A stretch of DNA of 64,000 bases from Streptomyces sp. Ag109_O5-1 (lineage in GTDB: Bacteria; Actinomycetota; Actinomycetes; Streptomycetales; Streptomycetaceae). The stretch spans positions 124,001-188,000 of the forward strand of contig NZ_RKQF01000001.1 of NCBI RefSeq assembly GCF_003814875.1, read 5' to 3'. Under the pieces are notes generated by a model that was given only the letters and a program-made list of their open reading frames with translations, was not told the DNA's origin and ran no database searches. The position numbers and the translations under genes were made by a program. This document shows positions 16,442-26,641 of this stretch, one piece after another (within the stretch, counting starts at the first letter, position 1; every line of letters begins with the position of its first letter).

Positions 16442-19400
16442 TCAGCTCACGGTCTGGGTGACCGCCGGTGACGTCGAACCGTTGTAGCTCCCGCTTCCTG
16501 CGTAGGCCGCGGTCAGTGAATGACTGCCCACGCTCAGGCTGGAGGTACTGAAGGTGGCGACGCCTCCGGAGAGGGTGCCGGTCCCCAACAACGTCATGCC
16601 GTCGAGGAAGGACACCGACCCCGTCGGAACACCCCCGCCAGGAGCCACCGGCGCGACCGTGGCCGTCAGAGTGACGGACTGGCCGGACATCGACGGGTTG
16701 GGCGCCGAGACCAGGGTCGTGCTGGTGTTGGCCTTGCTCACGACCTGGCTGATCGTGGGCGAAGTTGAGGTGTTGTAGCCGGCGCTGCCGTTGTAGCTGG
16801 CCCTGACGCTGCGGGTGCCCACGCTCAGGGTGGAGATGGGCAGCGTTGCCACACCACTGCCGTTCAGGGGCACTGCGGGCGTCTGCGGGATGCCACCGAT
16901 GAAGAAGGTGACCGTCCCGCCCGGGACACCACCGCCCGGCGCCACCACGGCGACGGTGGCCGTCAGGTTGACCGACTGACCGAATACCGACGGGTTCGGC
17001 GACGAACTGACGGCTGTGGTGGTGTTCGCCTTGTTCACCGTCTGGGTGTCCGCCGACGACGTGGAACCGTTGTAGCTCCCGCTACCGCCGTAGGCGGCGG
17101 TCAGCGAGTGATTGCCCACGCTGAGGTTGGAGACACTCAACGTCGCCACACCACTGCCGTCCAAGGTGCCCGTCCCCAACGACGTCATGCCGTCGAAGAA
17201 CGTCACCGACCCGGACGGCGTGCCTGTCCCCGGCGCCACTGCCGTCACCGTGGCCGTCAGCACCTTCGCCTGACCGGTCACCGACGGGTCCGGACTGGAG
17301 GTCAGGGCCGTCATGGTGTTGGCGGGGTTCACCGTCTGGGTGTCGACGGCCGACGTCGAACCGTTGAAGTTCGCACTTCCGCCGTAGGTCGCGGTCAGCG
17401 TATGGCTGCCCACGCTGAGGTTGGAGACCGAAAGCGTCGCCACACCACTGCCGTCCAACGCGCCCGTCCCCAACGACGTCATGCCGTCGAAGAATGTGAC
17501 CGTACCGGACGGTGTACCGGCTCCCGGCGCTGTGGCCGAGACGGTGGCCGTCAGCACCTTCGCCTGACCCAGCACCGAGGGGTCGGGCGACGAGGTCAGG
17601 ACCGTCGTGGTGTTCGCGGGGTTCACCGTCTGCGTGTCCACGGGCGACGTCGAACCGTTGAAGTTCGCACTTCCGCCATAGGTCGCAGTCAGTGAATGAC
17701 TACCCAGGGCCAAGGCGGAAGTGCTGAGGGTCGCGACGCCTCCGGAGAGGGTGCCGGTGCCGAGCAGCGTCATGCCGTCGAAGAAGGAGACCGTGCCGAT
17801 GGGCGTGCCTCCTCCTGGAGCCACGGGGGAGACGGTCGCCGTCAGCACCTTCGTCTGGCCGAACACCGACGGATCCGGCGACGACGTCAGGGTCGTGCTG
17901 GTGTTGGCCTTGCTCACGACCTGGCTGATCGTGGGCGAAGTTGAGGTGTTGTAGCCGGCGCTGCCGTTGTAGCTGGCCCTGACGCTGCGGGTGCCCACGC
18001 TCAGGGTGGAGATGGACAGTGTCGCCACACCACTGCCGTTCAGGGGCACTGCGGGCGTCTGCGGGATGCCACCGACGAAGAAGGTGACCGTCCCGCCCGG
18101 GACACCACCGCCCGGCGCCACCACGGCGACGGTGGCCGTCAGGTTGACCGACTGACCGAATACCGACGGGTTCGGCGACGAACTGACGGCTGTGGTGGTG
18201 TTCGCCTTGTTCACCGTCTGGGTGTCCACCGGCGATGTGGAGCCGTTGTGGCTGGTGTCCCCGCCGTAGGCCGCGGTCAGCGGATGTGTGCCCACGCTGA
18301 GGTTGGAGACGCTCAGCGTCGCCACACCACTGCCGTTCAGCGTGCCGGTCCCCAACGACGTCATGCCGTCGAAGAACGTCACCGTCCCCGTCGGAACACC
18401 GGTTCCAGGAGCGACAGGCGTCACTGTCGCAGTCAGCACCTTGGTCTGGCCGAACACCGACGGATCCGGCGACGAGGTGAGCGCCGTGGTCGTGTTCGCC
18501 GCGTTCACCGTCTGCGTGTCGATGGGCGATGTGGAGCCGTTGTGGCTGGTGTCCCCGCCGTAGGCCGCGGTCAGCGGATGTGTGCCCACGCTGAGGTTGG
18601 AGACGCTCAGCGTCGCCACACCACTGCCGTCCAGGGTGCCCGTCCCCAACGACGTCATGCCGTCGAAGAACGTCACCGTCCCCGTCGGAACACCGGTTCC
18701 AGGAGCGACAGGCGTCACTGTCGCAGTCAGCACCTTGGTCTGGCCGAACACCGACGGATCCGGACTGGACGTCAGGGTCGCGGTGGTGTTCGCCGTGTTC
18801 ACCGTCTGGGTGTCCGCCGGCGATGTGGAGCCGTTGTAGCTGGTGTCCCCGCCGTAGGTCGCGGTCAGCGGATGTGTGCCCACGCTGAGGTTGGAGACGC
18901 TCAGCGTTGCCACCCCGGTGCCGTCCAGGGTGCCGGTCCCCAACGACGTCATGCCGTCGAAGAACGTCACCGTCCCCGTCGGAACACCTGCCCCGGGCGC
19001 GACAGCCGAGACGGTCGCCGTCAGCACCTTGGTCTGGCCGAACACCGACGGATCCGGCGACGAGGTGAGGGCCGTGGTGGTGTCCGCGGCGTTCACCGTC
19101 TGGGTGTCCGCCGGCGATGTCGAACCATTGAAGCTGCTGTCCCCGCCGTAGGTCGCGGTCAGCGAGTGACTGCCCACGCTGAGGTTGGAGACGGTCAGCG
19201 TCGCCACTCCGCTGCCGTTCAGCGTGCCGGTCCCCAATGACGTCATGCCGTCGAAGAACGTCACCGTCCCCGTCGGGATACCCCCGCCTGGGGCCACTGG
19301 ACTGACCGTGGCCGTCAGTACCTTCCCCTGACCGAACACCGACGGATCCGGCGACGAGGTGAGGGCCGTGGTCGTGTTCGCCGCGTTCACCGTCTGCGTG

Positions 19401-22400
19401 TCCACCGGCGACGTCGAACCATTGAAGCTGCCGTCACCCGCGTAGACAGCGGTCAGTGAATGAGTCCCTGCCCCCAGCGTCGAAGTGGTGAACGTGGCCA
19501 CACCGCCGCCGTCCAGGGTGCCGATACCGATCACGGTCGCCCCGTCCAGGAAGGACACCGACCCCGTCGGCGTCCCGCTTCCCGGCGCAACCGCCGTCAC
19601 CGTCGCCGTCAGCACCTTCGCCTCACCGAACACCGACGGATCCGGCGACGAGGTGAGGGTCGTGGTCGTGTTCGCGGCGTTCACCGTCTGGGTGTCCGCC
19701 GGCGATGTCGAACCATTGAAGCTGCTGTCCCCGCCGTAGGTCGCGGTCAACGCATGACTGCCCACGCTGAGGTTGGAGACAGTCAGCGTCGCCACTCCGC
19801 TGCCGTCCAGGGTGCCGGTCCCCAATGACGTCATGCCGTCGAAGAACGTCACCGTCCCCGTCGGGATACCCCCGCCAGGGGCCACTGGACTGACCGTGGC
19901 CGTCAGTACCTTCCCCTGACCGAACACCGACGGATCCGGCGACGAGGTGAGGGCCGTGGTCGTGTTCGCCGCGTTCACCGTCTGGGTGTCCGCCGGCGAT
20001 GTCGAACCATTGAAGCTGCTGTCCCCGCCGTAGGTCGCGGTCAGCGGATGTGTGCCCACGCTGAGGTTGGAGACGCTCAGCGTTGCCACCCCGGTGCCGT
20101 CCAGGGTGCCGGTCCCCAACGACGTCATGCCGTCGAAGAACGTCACCGTCCCCGTCGGGATACCCCCGCCAGGGGCCACTGGACTGACCGTGGCCGTCAG
20201 TACCTTCGCCTGACCGAACACCGACGGATCCGGCGACGACGTCAGTGTCGTTGCGGTGTCCGCGGCGTTCACGGTCTGCGTGTCGATGGGCGATGTGGAG
20301 CCGTTGTAGCTGGTGTCCCCGGCGTAGGTCGCGGTCAGCGGATGTGTGCCCACGCTGAGGTTGGAGACGCTCAGCGTTGCCACCCCGGTGCCGTCCAGGG
20401 TGCCGGTCCCCAACGACGTCATGCCGTCGAAGAACGTCACCGTCCCCGTCGGAACACCTGCCCCGGGCGCGACAGCCGAGACGGTCGCCGTCAGCACCTT
20501 GGTCTGGCCGAACACCGACGGATCTGGCGACGAGGTGAGGGCCGTGGTGGTGTCCGCGGCGTTCACCGTCTGGGTGTCCGTCGGCGATGTCGAACCGTTG
20601 TAGCTGGTGTCCCCACCGTAGGCCGCGGTCAGCGGATGTGTGCCCACGCTGAGGTTGGAGACGCTCAGTGTCGCCACCCCACTGCCGTCCAGGGTGCCCG
20701 TCCCCAACGACGTCATGCCGTCGAAGAACGTCACCGTCCCCGTCGGAACACCTGCCCCGGGCGCGACAGCCGAGACGGTCGCCGTCAGCACCTTCGCCTC
20801 ACCGAACACCGACGGATCCGGCGACGAAGTGAGCGCCGTGGTCGTGTTCGCCGCATTCACCGTCTGCGTGTCCACCGGCGACGTCGAACCATTGAAACTG
20901 CCGTCACCCGCGTAGACGGCAGTCAGTGAATGCGTGCCCGCACTCAAGCTGGAGGTGGTGAACGTGGCCACACCGCCGCCGTCCAGGGTGCCGATACCGA
21001 TCACGGTCGCCCCGTCCAGGAAGGACACCGACCCCGTCGGCGTCCCGCTTCCCGGCGCAACCGCCGTCACCGTCGCCGTCAGCACCTTCGCCTCACCGAA
21101 CACCGACGGATCCGGCGACGACGTCAGCGCCGTTGCGGTGTCCGCGGCATTCACCGTCTGCGTGTCCACCGGCGACGTCGAACCGTTGTAGCTGGTGTCC
21201 CCGCCGTAGGCCGCGGTCAACGGATGTGTGCCCACGCTCAGGTTGGAGACGCTCAGCGTCGCCACACCACTGCCGTCCAGGGTGCCGGTCCCCAACGACG
21301 TCATGCCGTCGAAGAACGTCACCGTCCCCGTCGGAACACCGGTTCCAGGAGCGACAGGCGTCACGGTCGCAGTCAGCACCTTGGTCTCGCCGAACACCGA
21401 CGGATCCGGCGACGACGTCAGCGCCGTGGTCGTGTTCGCCGCGTTCACCGTCTGCGTGTCGATGGGCGATGTGGAACCGTTGTAGCTGGTGTCCCCGCCG
21501 TAGGCCGCGGTCAACGGATGTGTGCCCACGCTCAGGTTGGAGACGCTCAGCGTCGCCACCCCACTGCCGTCCAGGATGCCGGTCCCCAACGACGTCATGC
21601 CGTCGAAGAACGTCACCGTCCCCGTCGGAACACCTGCCCCGGGCGCGACAGCCGAGACGGTCGCCGTCAGCACCTTCGCCTCACCGAACACCGACGGATC
21701 CGGCGACGACGTCAGCGCCGTTGCAGTGTCCGCGGCATTCACCGTCTGCGTGTCGATGGGCGATGTGGAACCGTTGTAGCTGGTGTCCCCACCGTAGGCC
21801 GCGGTCAACGCATGACTGCCCACGCTCAGGTTGGAGACACTCAGCGTCGCCACCCCACTGCCGTCCAGGGTGCCCGTCCCCAACGACGTCATGCCGTCGA
21901 AGAACGTCACCGTCCCCGTCGGAACACCTGCCCCGGGCGCGACAGCCGAGACGGTCGCCGTCAGCACCTTCGCCTCACCGAACACCGACGGATCCGGCGA
22001 CGACGTCAGCGCCGTGGTCGTGTTCGCCGCATTCACCGTCTGCGTGTCCACCGGCGACGTCGAACCATTGAAACTGCCGTCACCCGCGTAGACGGCAGTC
22101 AGTGAATGCGTGCCCGCACTCAAGCTGGAGGTGGTGAACGTGGCCACACCGCCGCCGTCCAGGGTGCCGATACCGATCACGGTCGCCCCGTCCAGGAAGG
22201 ACACCGACCCCGTCGGCGTCCCGCTTCCCGGCGCAACCGCCGTCACCGTCGCCGTCAGCACCTTCGCCTCACCGAACACCGACGGATCCGGCGACGACGT
22301 CAGCGCCGTTGCGGTGTCCGCGGCATTCACCGTCTGCGTGTCCACCGGCGACGTCGAACCGTTGTAGCTGGTGTCCCCGCCGTAGGCCGCGGTCAACGGA

Positions 22401-25400
22401 TGTGTGCCCACGCTCAGGTTGGAGACGCTCAGCGTCGCCACACCACTGCCGTCCAGGGTGCCGGTCCCCAACGACGTCATGCCGTCGAAGAACGTCACCG
22501 TCCCCGTCGGAACACCGGTTCCAGGAGCGACAGGCGTCACGGTCGCAGTCAGCACCTTGGTCTCGCCGAACACCGACGGATCCGGCGACGACGTCAGCGC
22601 CGTGGTCGTGTCCGCGGCATTCACCGTCTGCGTGTCGATGGGCGATGTGGAACCGTTGTAGCTGGTGTCCCCGCCGTAGGCCGCGGTCAACGCATGACTG
22701 CCCACGCTCAGGTTGGAGACACTCAGCGTCGCCACACCACTGCCGTTCAGGATGCCGGTCCCCAACGACGTCATGCCGTCGAAGAACGTCACCGTCCCCG
22801 TCGGAACACCTGCCCCGGGCGCGACAGCCGAGACGGTCGCCGTCAGCACCTTCGCCTCACCGAACACCGACGGATCCGGCGACGACGTCAGCGCCGTTGC
22901 AGTGTCCGCGGCATTCACCGTCTGCGTGTCGATGGGCGATGTGGAACCGTTGTAGCTGGTGTCCCCACCGTAGGCCGCGGTCAACGCATGACTGCCCACG
23001 CTCAGGTTGGAGACACTCAGCGTCGCCACCCCACTGCCGACCAGGATGCCCGTCCCCAACGACGTCATGCCGTCGAAGAACGTCACCGTCCCCGTCGGAA
23101 CACCTGCCCCGGGCGCGACAGCCGAGACGGTCGCCGTCAGCACCTTCCCCTGACCGAACACCGACGGATCCGGCGACGACGTCAGCGCCGTGGTCGTGTT
23201 CGCCGCAGTCACCGTCTGGGAGTCCACCGCGGAGGTCGAGCTGTTGTAGTCGGCGGTGCCGGCATAGCCGGCCGTCAACGAGTGTGCGCCCACGCTCAGG
23301 TTGGAGACGCTCAGCGTCGCCACCCCACTGCCGTTCAGCGTGCCCGTCCCCAACGACGTCATGCCGTCGAAGAACGTCACCGTCCCCGTCGGAACACCTG
23401 CCCCGGGCGCGACAGCCGAGACGGTCGCAGTCAGCACCTTCGCCTGACCGAACACCGACGGATCCGGCGACGACGTCAGCGCCGTGGTCGTGTTCGCCGC
23501 AGTCACCGTCTGGGAGTCCACCGCGGAGGTCGAGCTGTTGTAGTCGGCGGTGCCGGCATAGCCGGCCGTCAACGAGTGTGCGCCCACGCTCAGGTTGGAG
23601 ACGCTCAGCGTCGCCACCCCACTGCCGTTCAGCGTGCCCGTCCCCAACGACGTCATGCCGTCGAAGAACGTCACCGTCCCCGTCGGAACACCTGCCCCGG
23701 GCGCGACAGCCGAGACGGTCGCAGTCAGCACCTTCGCCTGACCGAACACCGACGGATCCGGCGACGACGTCAGCGCCGTGGTCGTGTTCGCCGCAGTCAC
23801 CGTCTGGGAGTCCACCGCGGAGGTCGAGCTGTTGTAGTCGGCGGTGCCGGCATAGCCGGCCGTCAACGAGTGTGCGCCCACGCTCAGGTTGGAGACGCTC
23901 AGCGTCGCCACCCCACTGCCGTCCAGGGTGCCCGTCCCCAACGACGTCATGCCGTCGAAGAACGTCACCGTCCCCGTCGGAACACCTGCCCCGGGCGCGA
24001 CAGCCGTCACGGTCGCAGTCAGCACCTTCGCCTGACCGAACACCGACGGATCCGGCGACGACGTCAGCGCCGTGGTCGTGTTCGCCGCAGTCACCGTCTG
24101 CGTGTCCACCGGCGACGTCGAACCATTGAAACTGCCGTCACCCGCGTAGACGGCAGTCAGTGAATGCGTGCCCGCACTCAAGCTGGAGGTGCTGAACGTG
24201 GCCACACCGCCGCCGTCCAGGGTGCCGATACCGATCACGGTCGCCCCGTCCAGGAAGGACACCGACCCCGTCGGCGTCCCGCTTCCCGGCGCAACCGCCG
24301 TCACCGTCGCCGTCAGCACCTTCGCCTCACCGAACACCGACGGATCCGGCGACGAGGTGAGGGTCGTTGCGGTGTCCGCGGCGTTCACCGTCTGGATATC
24401 CGCCGCAGACGTCGAGACGCTGAAGTTGACGTTCCCGGCGTAGTCGGCGGTGAGGGAGTGGCTGCCGACAGCGAGACTGGAGGTGGTGAGGGTGGCGACT
24501 CCCCCGGCGAGGGTGACGGTGCCGAGGGGGGTGGCGCCGTCGAGGAAGGTGACGGTTCCGTCGGGCGTCCCGGTGGACGAGGTGACGGTGGCCGTGAGGA
24601 CCTTCGCTTCGCCGAAGGCCGAGGGGTCGGGAGCCGAGGTGAGGGTGGTGGTGGTCGGGAAGGGGACGGTGTCGGTGACGCTGACGGTGTCGGAGGCGTT
24701 GTTCGTCACATAGGCGTGCTCGCCGTCCGGAGTGATCGCCACTCCGAAGGGCCCTGAGCCGACGGGGATGTCGAAGGTGACGTCGTTGGTGGCGGTGATG
24801 ACGACGCTGACGGTGTCGGAGGCGTTGTTCGTCACATAGGCGAACGCGTCGTCGGGAGTGAACGCGACGCTGGTGGGCGCGGAGCCGACGTCGAAGGTGT
24901 CGCTGACCGTGTTGGTGGCGATGTCGATCGCGCTGACGGTGTTGTCGCTGTTGTTGGTGACATAGGCCAGCACGCCGTCGGAGGTGATCGCGACCCCGGT
25001 GGGGGAGGTGCCCACGGCGATCGTGTCGATCTCCGCGTTGGTGGCGGTGTCGACGACGCTGACAGTACCGGAGGCGTTGTTGGTCACATAGGCGAACGCA
25101 CCGTCAGGGGTGAGCGCGACACCGAACGGGTTGGCACCAACGGGAATATCGGTGACGACGGTGTTCGTGCTGGTGTCGATCACACTGACGGTGTTGTCAC
25201 CGACGTTGGCGACATAGGCAAGGGTGCCCGCGGCGTTGATGGCGATGCCGAAGGGCGAGATGCCGACGCTGACGGTGTCGGTGACCGCGTTGGTCGCGGT
25301 GTCGATGACACTGACGCTGTCGGAGGCGACGTTGGTGACGTAGACGAACGCGCCGTCAGGGGTGACCGCGACGCCGAACGGCGAACTGCCGACGTTGATG

Positions 25401-25621
25401 GTGGCGATGACGGCGTTGGTGGCGGTGTCGATGACACTGACGCTGTCGTCGCCCTCGTTGGCAACGTAGGCCAACGTGCCGGCGGAGTTGATCGCGACTC
25501 CGGTGGGGAAGTTGCCCACCGGTACGGTCGGATCGAGCAGCAGGGCAGCGGCGACACGGCGCGCTGTGTTCCGTCCGATGCCCAGTAGTTGACGCCACCT
25601 CGACTGAAAGGCCTTGGCCAT
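16442..25621 (-). CDS. Giant surface-type protein: 7-bladed YVTN beta-propeller plus 28 Ig-like repeats
   Basis: 3059 residues. Residues about 33-330 are seven units of about 42 residues with the pattern VxVGxxPxGVAxxxxGxxAYVTN...SVxVIDTATN, i.e. a complete seven-bladed YVTN/YncE-type propeller. The rest is 28 repeats of about 97 residues of the kind TSSPDPSVFGQ...FFDG...GVATLSVSNLSVGSHSLTA...STSPVDTQTV, matching bacterial Ig-like (Big_3-like) domains. The protein ends right after the last repeat with TQTVS: no LPXTG, no hydrophobic anchor. The N-terminus (MAKAFQSRWRQLLGIG...) has basic residues and a short AAALLL but no convincing signal peptide, although the domains are of extracellular type. 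Adhesion or an extended spacer role is inference. The first 100 or so residues and the 276-bp leader are shared with the divergent gene at 28174. Confidence 0.9.
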   Translation of the reverse strand: MAKAFQSRWRQLLGIGRNTARRVAAALLLDPTVPVGNFPTGVAINSAGTLAYVANEGDDSVSVIDTATNAVIATINVGSSPFGVAVTPDGAFVYVTNVASDSVSVIDTATNAVTDTVSVGISPFGIAINAAGTLAYVANVGDNTVSVIDTSTNTVVTDIPVGANPFGVALTPDGAFAYVTNNASGTVSVVDTATNAEIDTIAVGTSPTGVAITSDGVLAYVTNNSDNTVSAIDIATNTVSDTFDVGSAPTSVAFTPDDAFAYVTNNASDTVSVVITATNDVTFDIPVGSGPFGVAITPDGEHAYVTNNASDTVSVTDTVPFPTTTTLTSAPDPSAFGEAKVLTATVTSSTGTPDGTVTFLDGATPLGTVTLAGGVATLTTSSLAVGSHSLTADYAGNVNFSVSTSAADIQTVNAADTATTLTSSPDPSVFGEAKVLTATVTAVAPGSGTPTGSVSFLDGATVIGIGTLDGGGVATFSTSSLSAGTHSLTAVYAGDGSFNGSTSPVDTQTVTAANTTTALTSSPDPSVFGQAKVLTATVTAVAPGAGVPTGTVTFFDGMTSLGTGTLDGSGVATLSVSNLSVGAHSLTAGYAGTADYNSSTSAVDSQTVTAANTTTALTSSPDPSVFGQAKVLTATVSAVAPGAGVPTGTVTFFDGMTSLGTGTLNGSGVATLSVSNLSVGAHSLTAGYAGTADYNSSTSAVDSQTVTAANTTTALTSSPDPSVFGQAKVLTATVSAVAPGAGVPTGTVTFFDGMTSLGTGTLNGSGVATLSVSNLSVGAHSLTAGYAGTADYNSSTSAVDSQTVTAANTTTALTSSPDPSVFGQGKVLTATVSAVAPGAGVPTGTVTFFDGMTSLGTGILVGSGVATLSVSNLSVGSHALTAAYGGDTSYNGSTSPIDTQTVNAADTATALTSSPDPSVFGEAKVLTATVSAVAPGAGVPTGTVTFFDGMTSLGTGILNGSGVATLSVSNLSVGSHALTAAYGGDTSYNGSTSPIDTQTVNAADTTTALTSSPDPSVFGETKVLTATVTPVAPGTGVPTGTVTFFDGMTSLGTGTLDGSGVATLSVSNLSVGTHPLTAAYGGDTSYNGSTSPVDTQTVNAADTATALTSSPDPSVFGEAKVLTATVTAVAPGSGTPTGSVSFLDGATVIGIGTLDGGGVATFTTSSLSAGTHSLTAVYAGDGSFNGSTSPVDTQTVNAANTTTALTSSPDPSVFGEAKVLTATVSAVAPGAGVPTGTVTFFDGMTSLGTGTLDGSGVATLSVSNLSVGSHALTAAYGGDTSYNGSTSPIDTQTVNAADTATALTSSPDPSVFGEAKVLTATVSAVAPGAGVPTGTVTFFDGMTSLGTGILDGSGVATLSVSNLSVGTHPLTAAYGGDTSYNGSTSPIDTQTVNAANTTTALTSSPDPSVFGETKVLTATVTPVAPGTGVPTGTVTFFDGMTSLGTGTLDGSGVATLSVSNLSVGTHPLTAAYGGDTSYNGSTSPVDTQTVNAADTATALTSSPDPSVFGEAKVLTATVTAVAPGSGTPTGSVSFLDGATVIGIGTLDGGGVATFTTSSLSAGTHSLTAVYAGDGSFNGSTSPVDTQTVNAANTTTALTSSPDPSVFGEAKVLTATVSAVAPGAGVPTGTVTFFDGMTSLGTGTLDGSGVATLSVSNLSVGTHPLTAAYGGDTSYNGSTSPTDTQTVNAADTTTALTSSPDPSVFGQTKVLTATVSAVAPGAGVPTGTVTFFDGMTSLGTGTLDGTGVATLSVSNLSVGTHPLTATYAGDTSYNGSTSPIDTQTVNAADTATTLTSSPDPSVFGQAKVLTATVSPVAPGGGIPTGTVTFFDGMTSLGTGTLDGTGVATLSVSNLSVGTHPLTATYGGDSSFNGSTSPADTQTVNAANTTTALTSSPDPSVFGQGKVLTATVSPVAPGGGIPTGTVTFFDGMTSLGTGTLDGSGVATLTVSNLSVGSHALTATYGGDSSFNGSTSPADTQTVNAANTTTTLTSSPDPSVFGEAKVLTATVTAVAPGSGTPTGSVSFLDGATVIGIGTLDGGGVATFTTSTLGAGTHSLTAVYAGDGSFNGSTSPVDTQTVNAANTTTALTSSPDPSVFGQGKVLTATVSPVAPGGGIPTGTVTFFDGMTSLGTGTLNGSGVATLTVSNLSVGSHSLTATYGGDSSFNGSTSPADTQTVNAADTTTALTSSPDPSVFGQTKVLTATVSAVAPGAGVPTGTVTFFDGMTSLGTGTLDGTGVATLSVSNLSVGTHPLTATYGGDTSYNGSTSPADTQTVNTANTTATLTSSPDPSVFGQTKVLTATVTPVAPGTGVPTGTVTFFDGMTSLGTGTLDGSGVATLSVSNLSVGTHPLTAAYGGDTSHNGSTSPIDTQTVNAANTTTALTSSPDPSVFGQTKVLTATVTPVAPGTGVPTGTVTFFDGMTSLGTGTLNGSGVATLSVSNLSVGTHPLTAAYGGDTSHNGSTSPVDTQTVNKANTTTAVSSSPNPSVFGQSVNLTATVAVVAPGGGVPGGTVTFFVGGIPQTPAVPLNGSGVATLSISTLSVGTRSVRASYNGSAGYNTSTSPTISQVVSKANTSTTLTSSPDPSVFGQTKVLTATVSPVAPGGGTPIGTVSFFDGMTLLGTGTLSGGVATLSTSALALGSHSLTATYGGSANFNGSTSPVDTQTVNPANTTTVLTSSPDPSVLGQAKVLTATVSATAPGAGTPSGTVTFFDGMTSLGTGALDGSGVATLSVSNLSVGSHTLTATYGGSANFNGSTSAVDTQTVNPANTMTALTSSPDPSVTGQAKVLTATVTAVAPGTGTPSGSVTFFDGMTSLGTGTLDGSGVATLSVSNLSVGNHSLTAAYGGSGSYNGSTSSADTQTVNKANTTTAVSSSPNPSVFGQSVNLTATVAVVAPGGGVPGGTVTFFIGGIPQTPAVPLNGSGVATLPISTLSVGTRSVRASYNGSAGYNTSTSPTISQVVSKANTSTTLVSAPNPSMSGQSVTLTATVAPVAPGGGVPTGSVSFLDGMTLLGTGTLSGGVATFSTSSLSVGSHSLTAAYAGSGSYNGSTSPAVTQTVS
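16446..24660 (-). repeat. 28 tandem coding repeats of about 291-294 bp
   Basis: Direct DNA repeats encoding the Ig-like domains. Many adjacent copies differ by only a few bases (for example the units around 23220-24060 and 20930-22660), and blocks of several units are themselves repeated: the segments starting near 20930 and 22106 read almost identically for about 1 kb. Synonymous positions are conserved as well as codons, which points to recent unequal crossing-over or gene conversion. Copy number probably differs between strains. Confidence 0.9.
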
Positions 25622-25896
25622 GACGCACCCCTTGATCTTGCTCTGATCGTGGTGCGGGGTGCCTGCCTCACGCTCCGCGGGGTGTGGGCGAGCACACCGT
25701 TACGCGGGAGGCAAACCCTTCCAAGGGGTGCCCATCCGGCAGCGTCAGCTGCCCGTTAGAGCCGGAAACAGACGCCGGCCAGCTCCCCCGGGAAGGGATG
25801 GGCAACCCGCCGGGTCCAATAGCAGAAGTAACGCACCAACCCCTCGCGGCAGAACAGACATAGAACACGAAGTTCACCTCAATGGGTTAATCGGGC
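25621..25896 (-). repeat. Left arm of 276-bp inverted repeat (leader of giant gene 1)
   Basis: Pairs with 27899-28174 without gaps; I find two mismatches, near 25867 and 25878. It spans the untranslated leader up to the ATG of the gene at 25621. Homology continues at lower identity into both coding regions. The arm ends sharply at TCGGGC (25891-25896), beyond which the flanks are unrelated. Confidence 0.9.
25698..25833 (-). promoter_or_regulatory. Structured 5' leader, copy 1
   Basis: Same element as 27962-28097 in the opposite orientation, sequence-identical, so it folds in the same way (see that entry). It lies 77 nt upstream of the ATG at 25621. Confidence 0.4.
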
Positions 25897-26369
25897 ATGC
25901 GGAATGCGGCAGGGACGCATGGACTCCGGCGCACCGTCAGTACGACCCAGCGGAGCTGGTGGCGTACGCGGCAGAGGGCTGCAGCCCAGCGGATTACGGC
26001 ACGCGGGCCTACGGGCCGGACATCTGGAACGGCTCTTGACAGAGCCCGGTGCGCCGCTGCCGCGCGGGCCGGCCTTTGCATCTAGGTACCTGGGTCAAGC
26101 CCAGCGGCTTGCGGAATGTCGACTGCGCTTCGCGCGCAGCCCTTGATGCGTCAGCAAGCAAGTCAGCGGTACGCGCGTATGACACTCAAGACCCATGAAT
26201 GCGGTCGTGGAACTCTGGTCAATGCCGAAGTATCCCAGGGGGCACATGAGCGTCCCCGGCGGCCGGGAGAGCAAGGGTGCTCGAGACGATCTGATGACAT
26301 CGCGTCCGTCAGCAACTGCGGGCCGCATGGCAGGATGCCGCGGCCCGGCCTCCCGCACCTGCGGAGACA
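25897..26369. other. Gene debris inside the inverted-repeat spacer
   Basis: No intact gene. A rightward frame ending at 26039 encodes YDPAELVAYAAEGCSPADYG and similar natural-looking protein, but it has no start or RBS outside the leader, so it is probably the tail of a lost gene. The remainder shows nothing I can support. Confidence 0.35.
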
Positions 26370-26408
26370 GTGGCGGGCTCGGCGTGGTGTCCACACCGAG
26401 CCCGCCAC
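26370..26408. terminator. Strong 13-bp terminator hairpin
   Basis: GTGGCGGGCTCGG at 26370-26382 pairs perfectly with CCGAGCCCGCCAC at 26396-26408, with a 13-nt loop. It starts 16 bp after the stop of the small leftward frame ending at 26425 and is symmetric, so it may work in both directions. Confidence 0.65.
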
Positions 26409-26424
26409 TGATGAAGAGCGAGCA

Positions 26425-26625
26425 CTACCGCTTCACCACGGGCATCCGCAGGATGTCCCTCCACCGAGCCCCGAGGCGGACGCGCTCGACCGGGTCGAAG
26501 CCGCATGCCGCGCCCCGGAGGTTGTCGACATAGACGCAGCCAGTGACCTTCGACATCGGGGCACAGCCGTGCTCCGAGTCCGCCCGCCTCGGAGAGCGGC
26601 TCGGAACATCCCGGTCGACGGCCAC
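26425..26625 (-). CDS. Small hypothetical protein or gene tail
   Basis: 66 residues from a GTG at 26625, or 43 from an ATG at 26556. The C-terminal part (MSKVTGCVYVDNLRGAACGF, then DPVERVRLGARW) has a protein-like composition unlike the Arg/Pro-rich nonsense of alternative frames, and the gene ends just before a strong hairpin. No Shine-Dalgarno sequence is evident for either start, so it may be a truncated tail. I do not recognise the family. Confidence 0.35.
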   Translation of the reverse strand: MAVDRDVPSRSPRRADSEHGCAPMSKVTGCVYVDNLRGAACGFDPVERVRLGARWRDILRMPVVKR

Positions 26626-26641
26626 GATCGCAGCAGGGTCG

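Noticed and set aside
16520..24757. Many long rightward open frames (up to 685 codons) across the giant repeat gene
   Set aside because: They are Arg/His/Gln-rich, repeat with the 294-bp period and have no RBS or domain; they arise because the repeated codons leave the other strand open.
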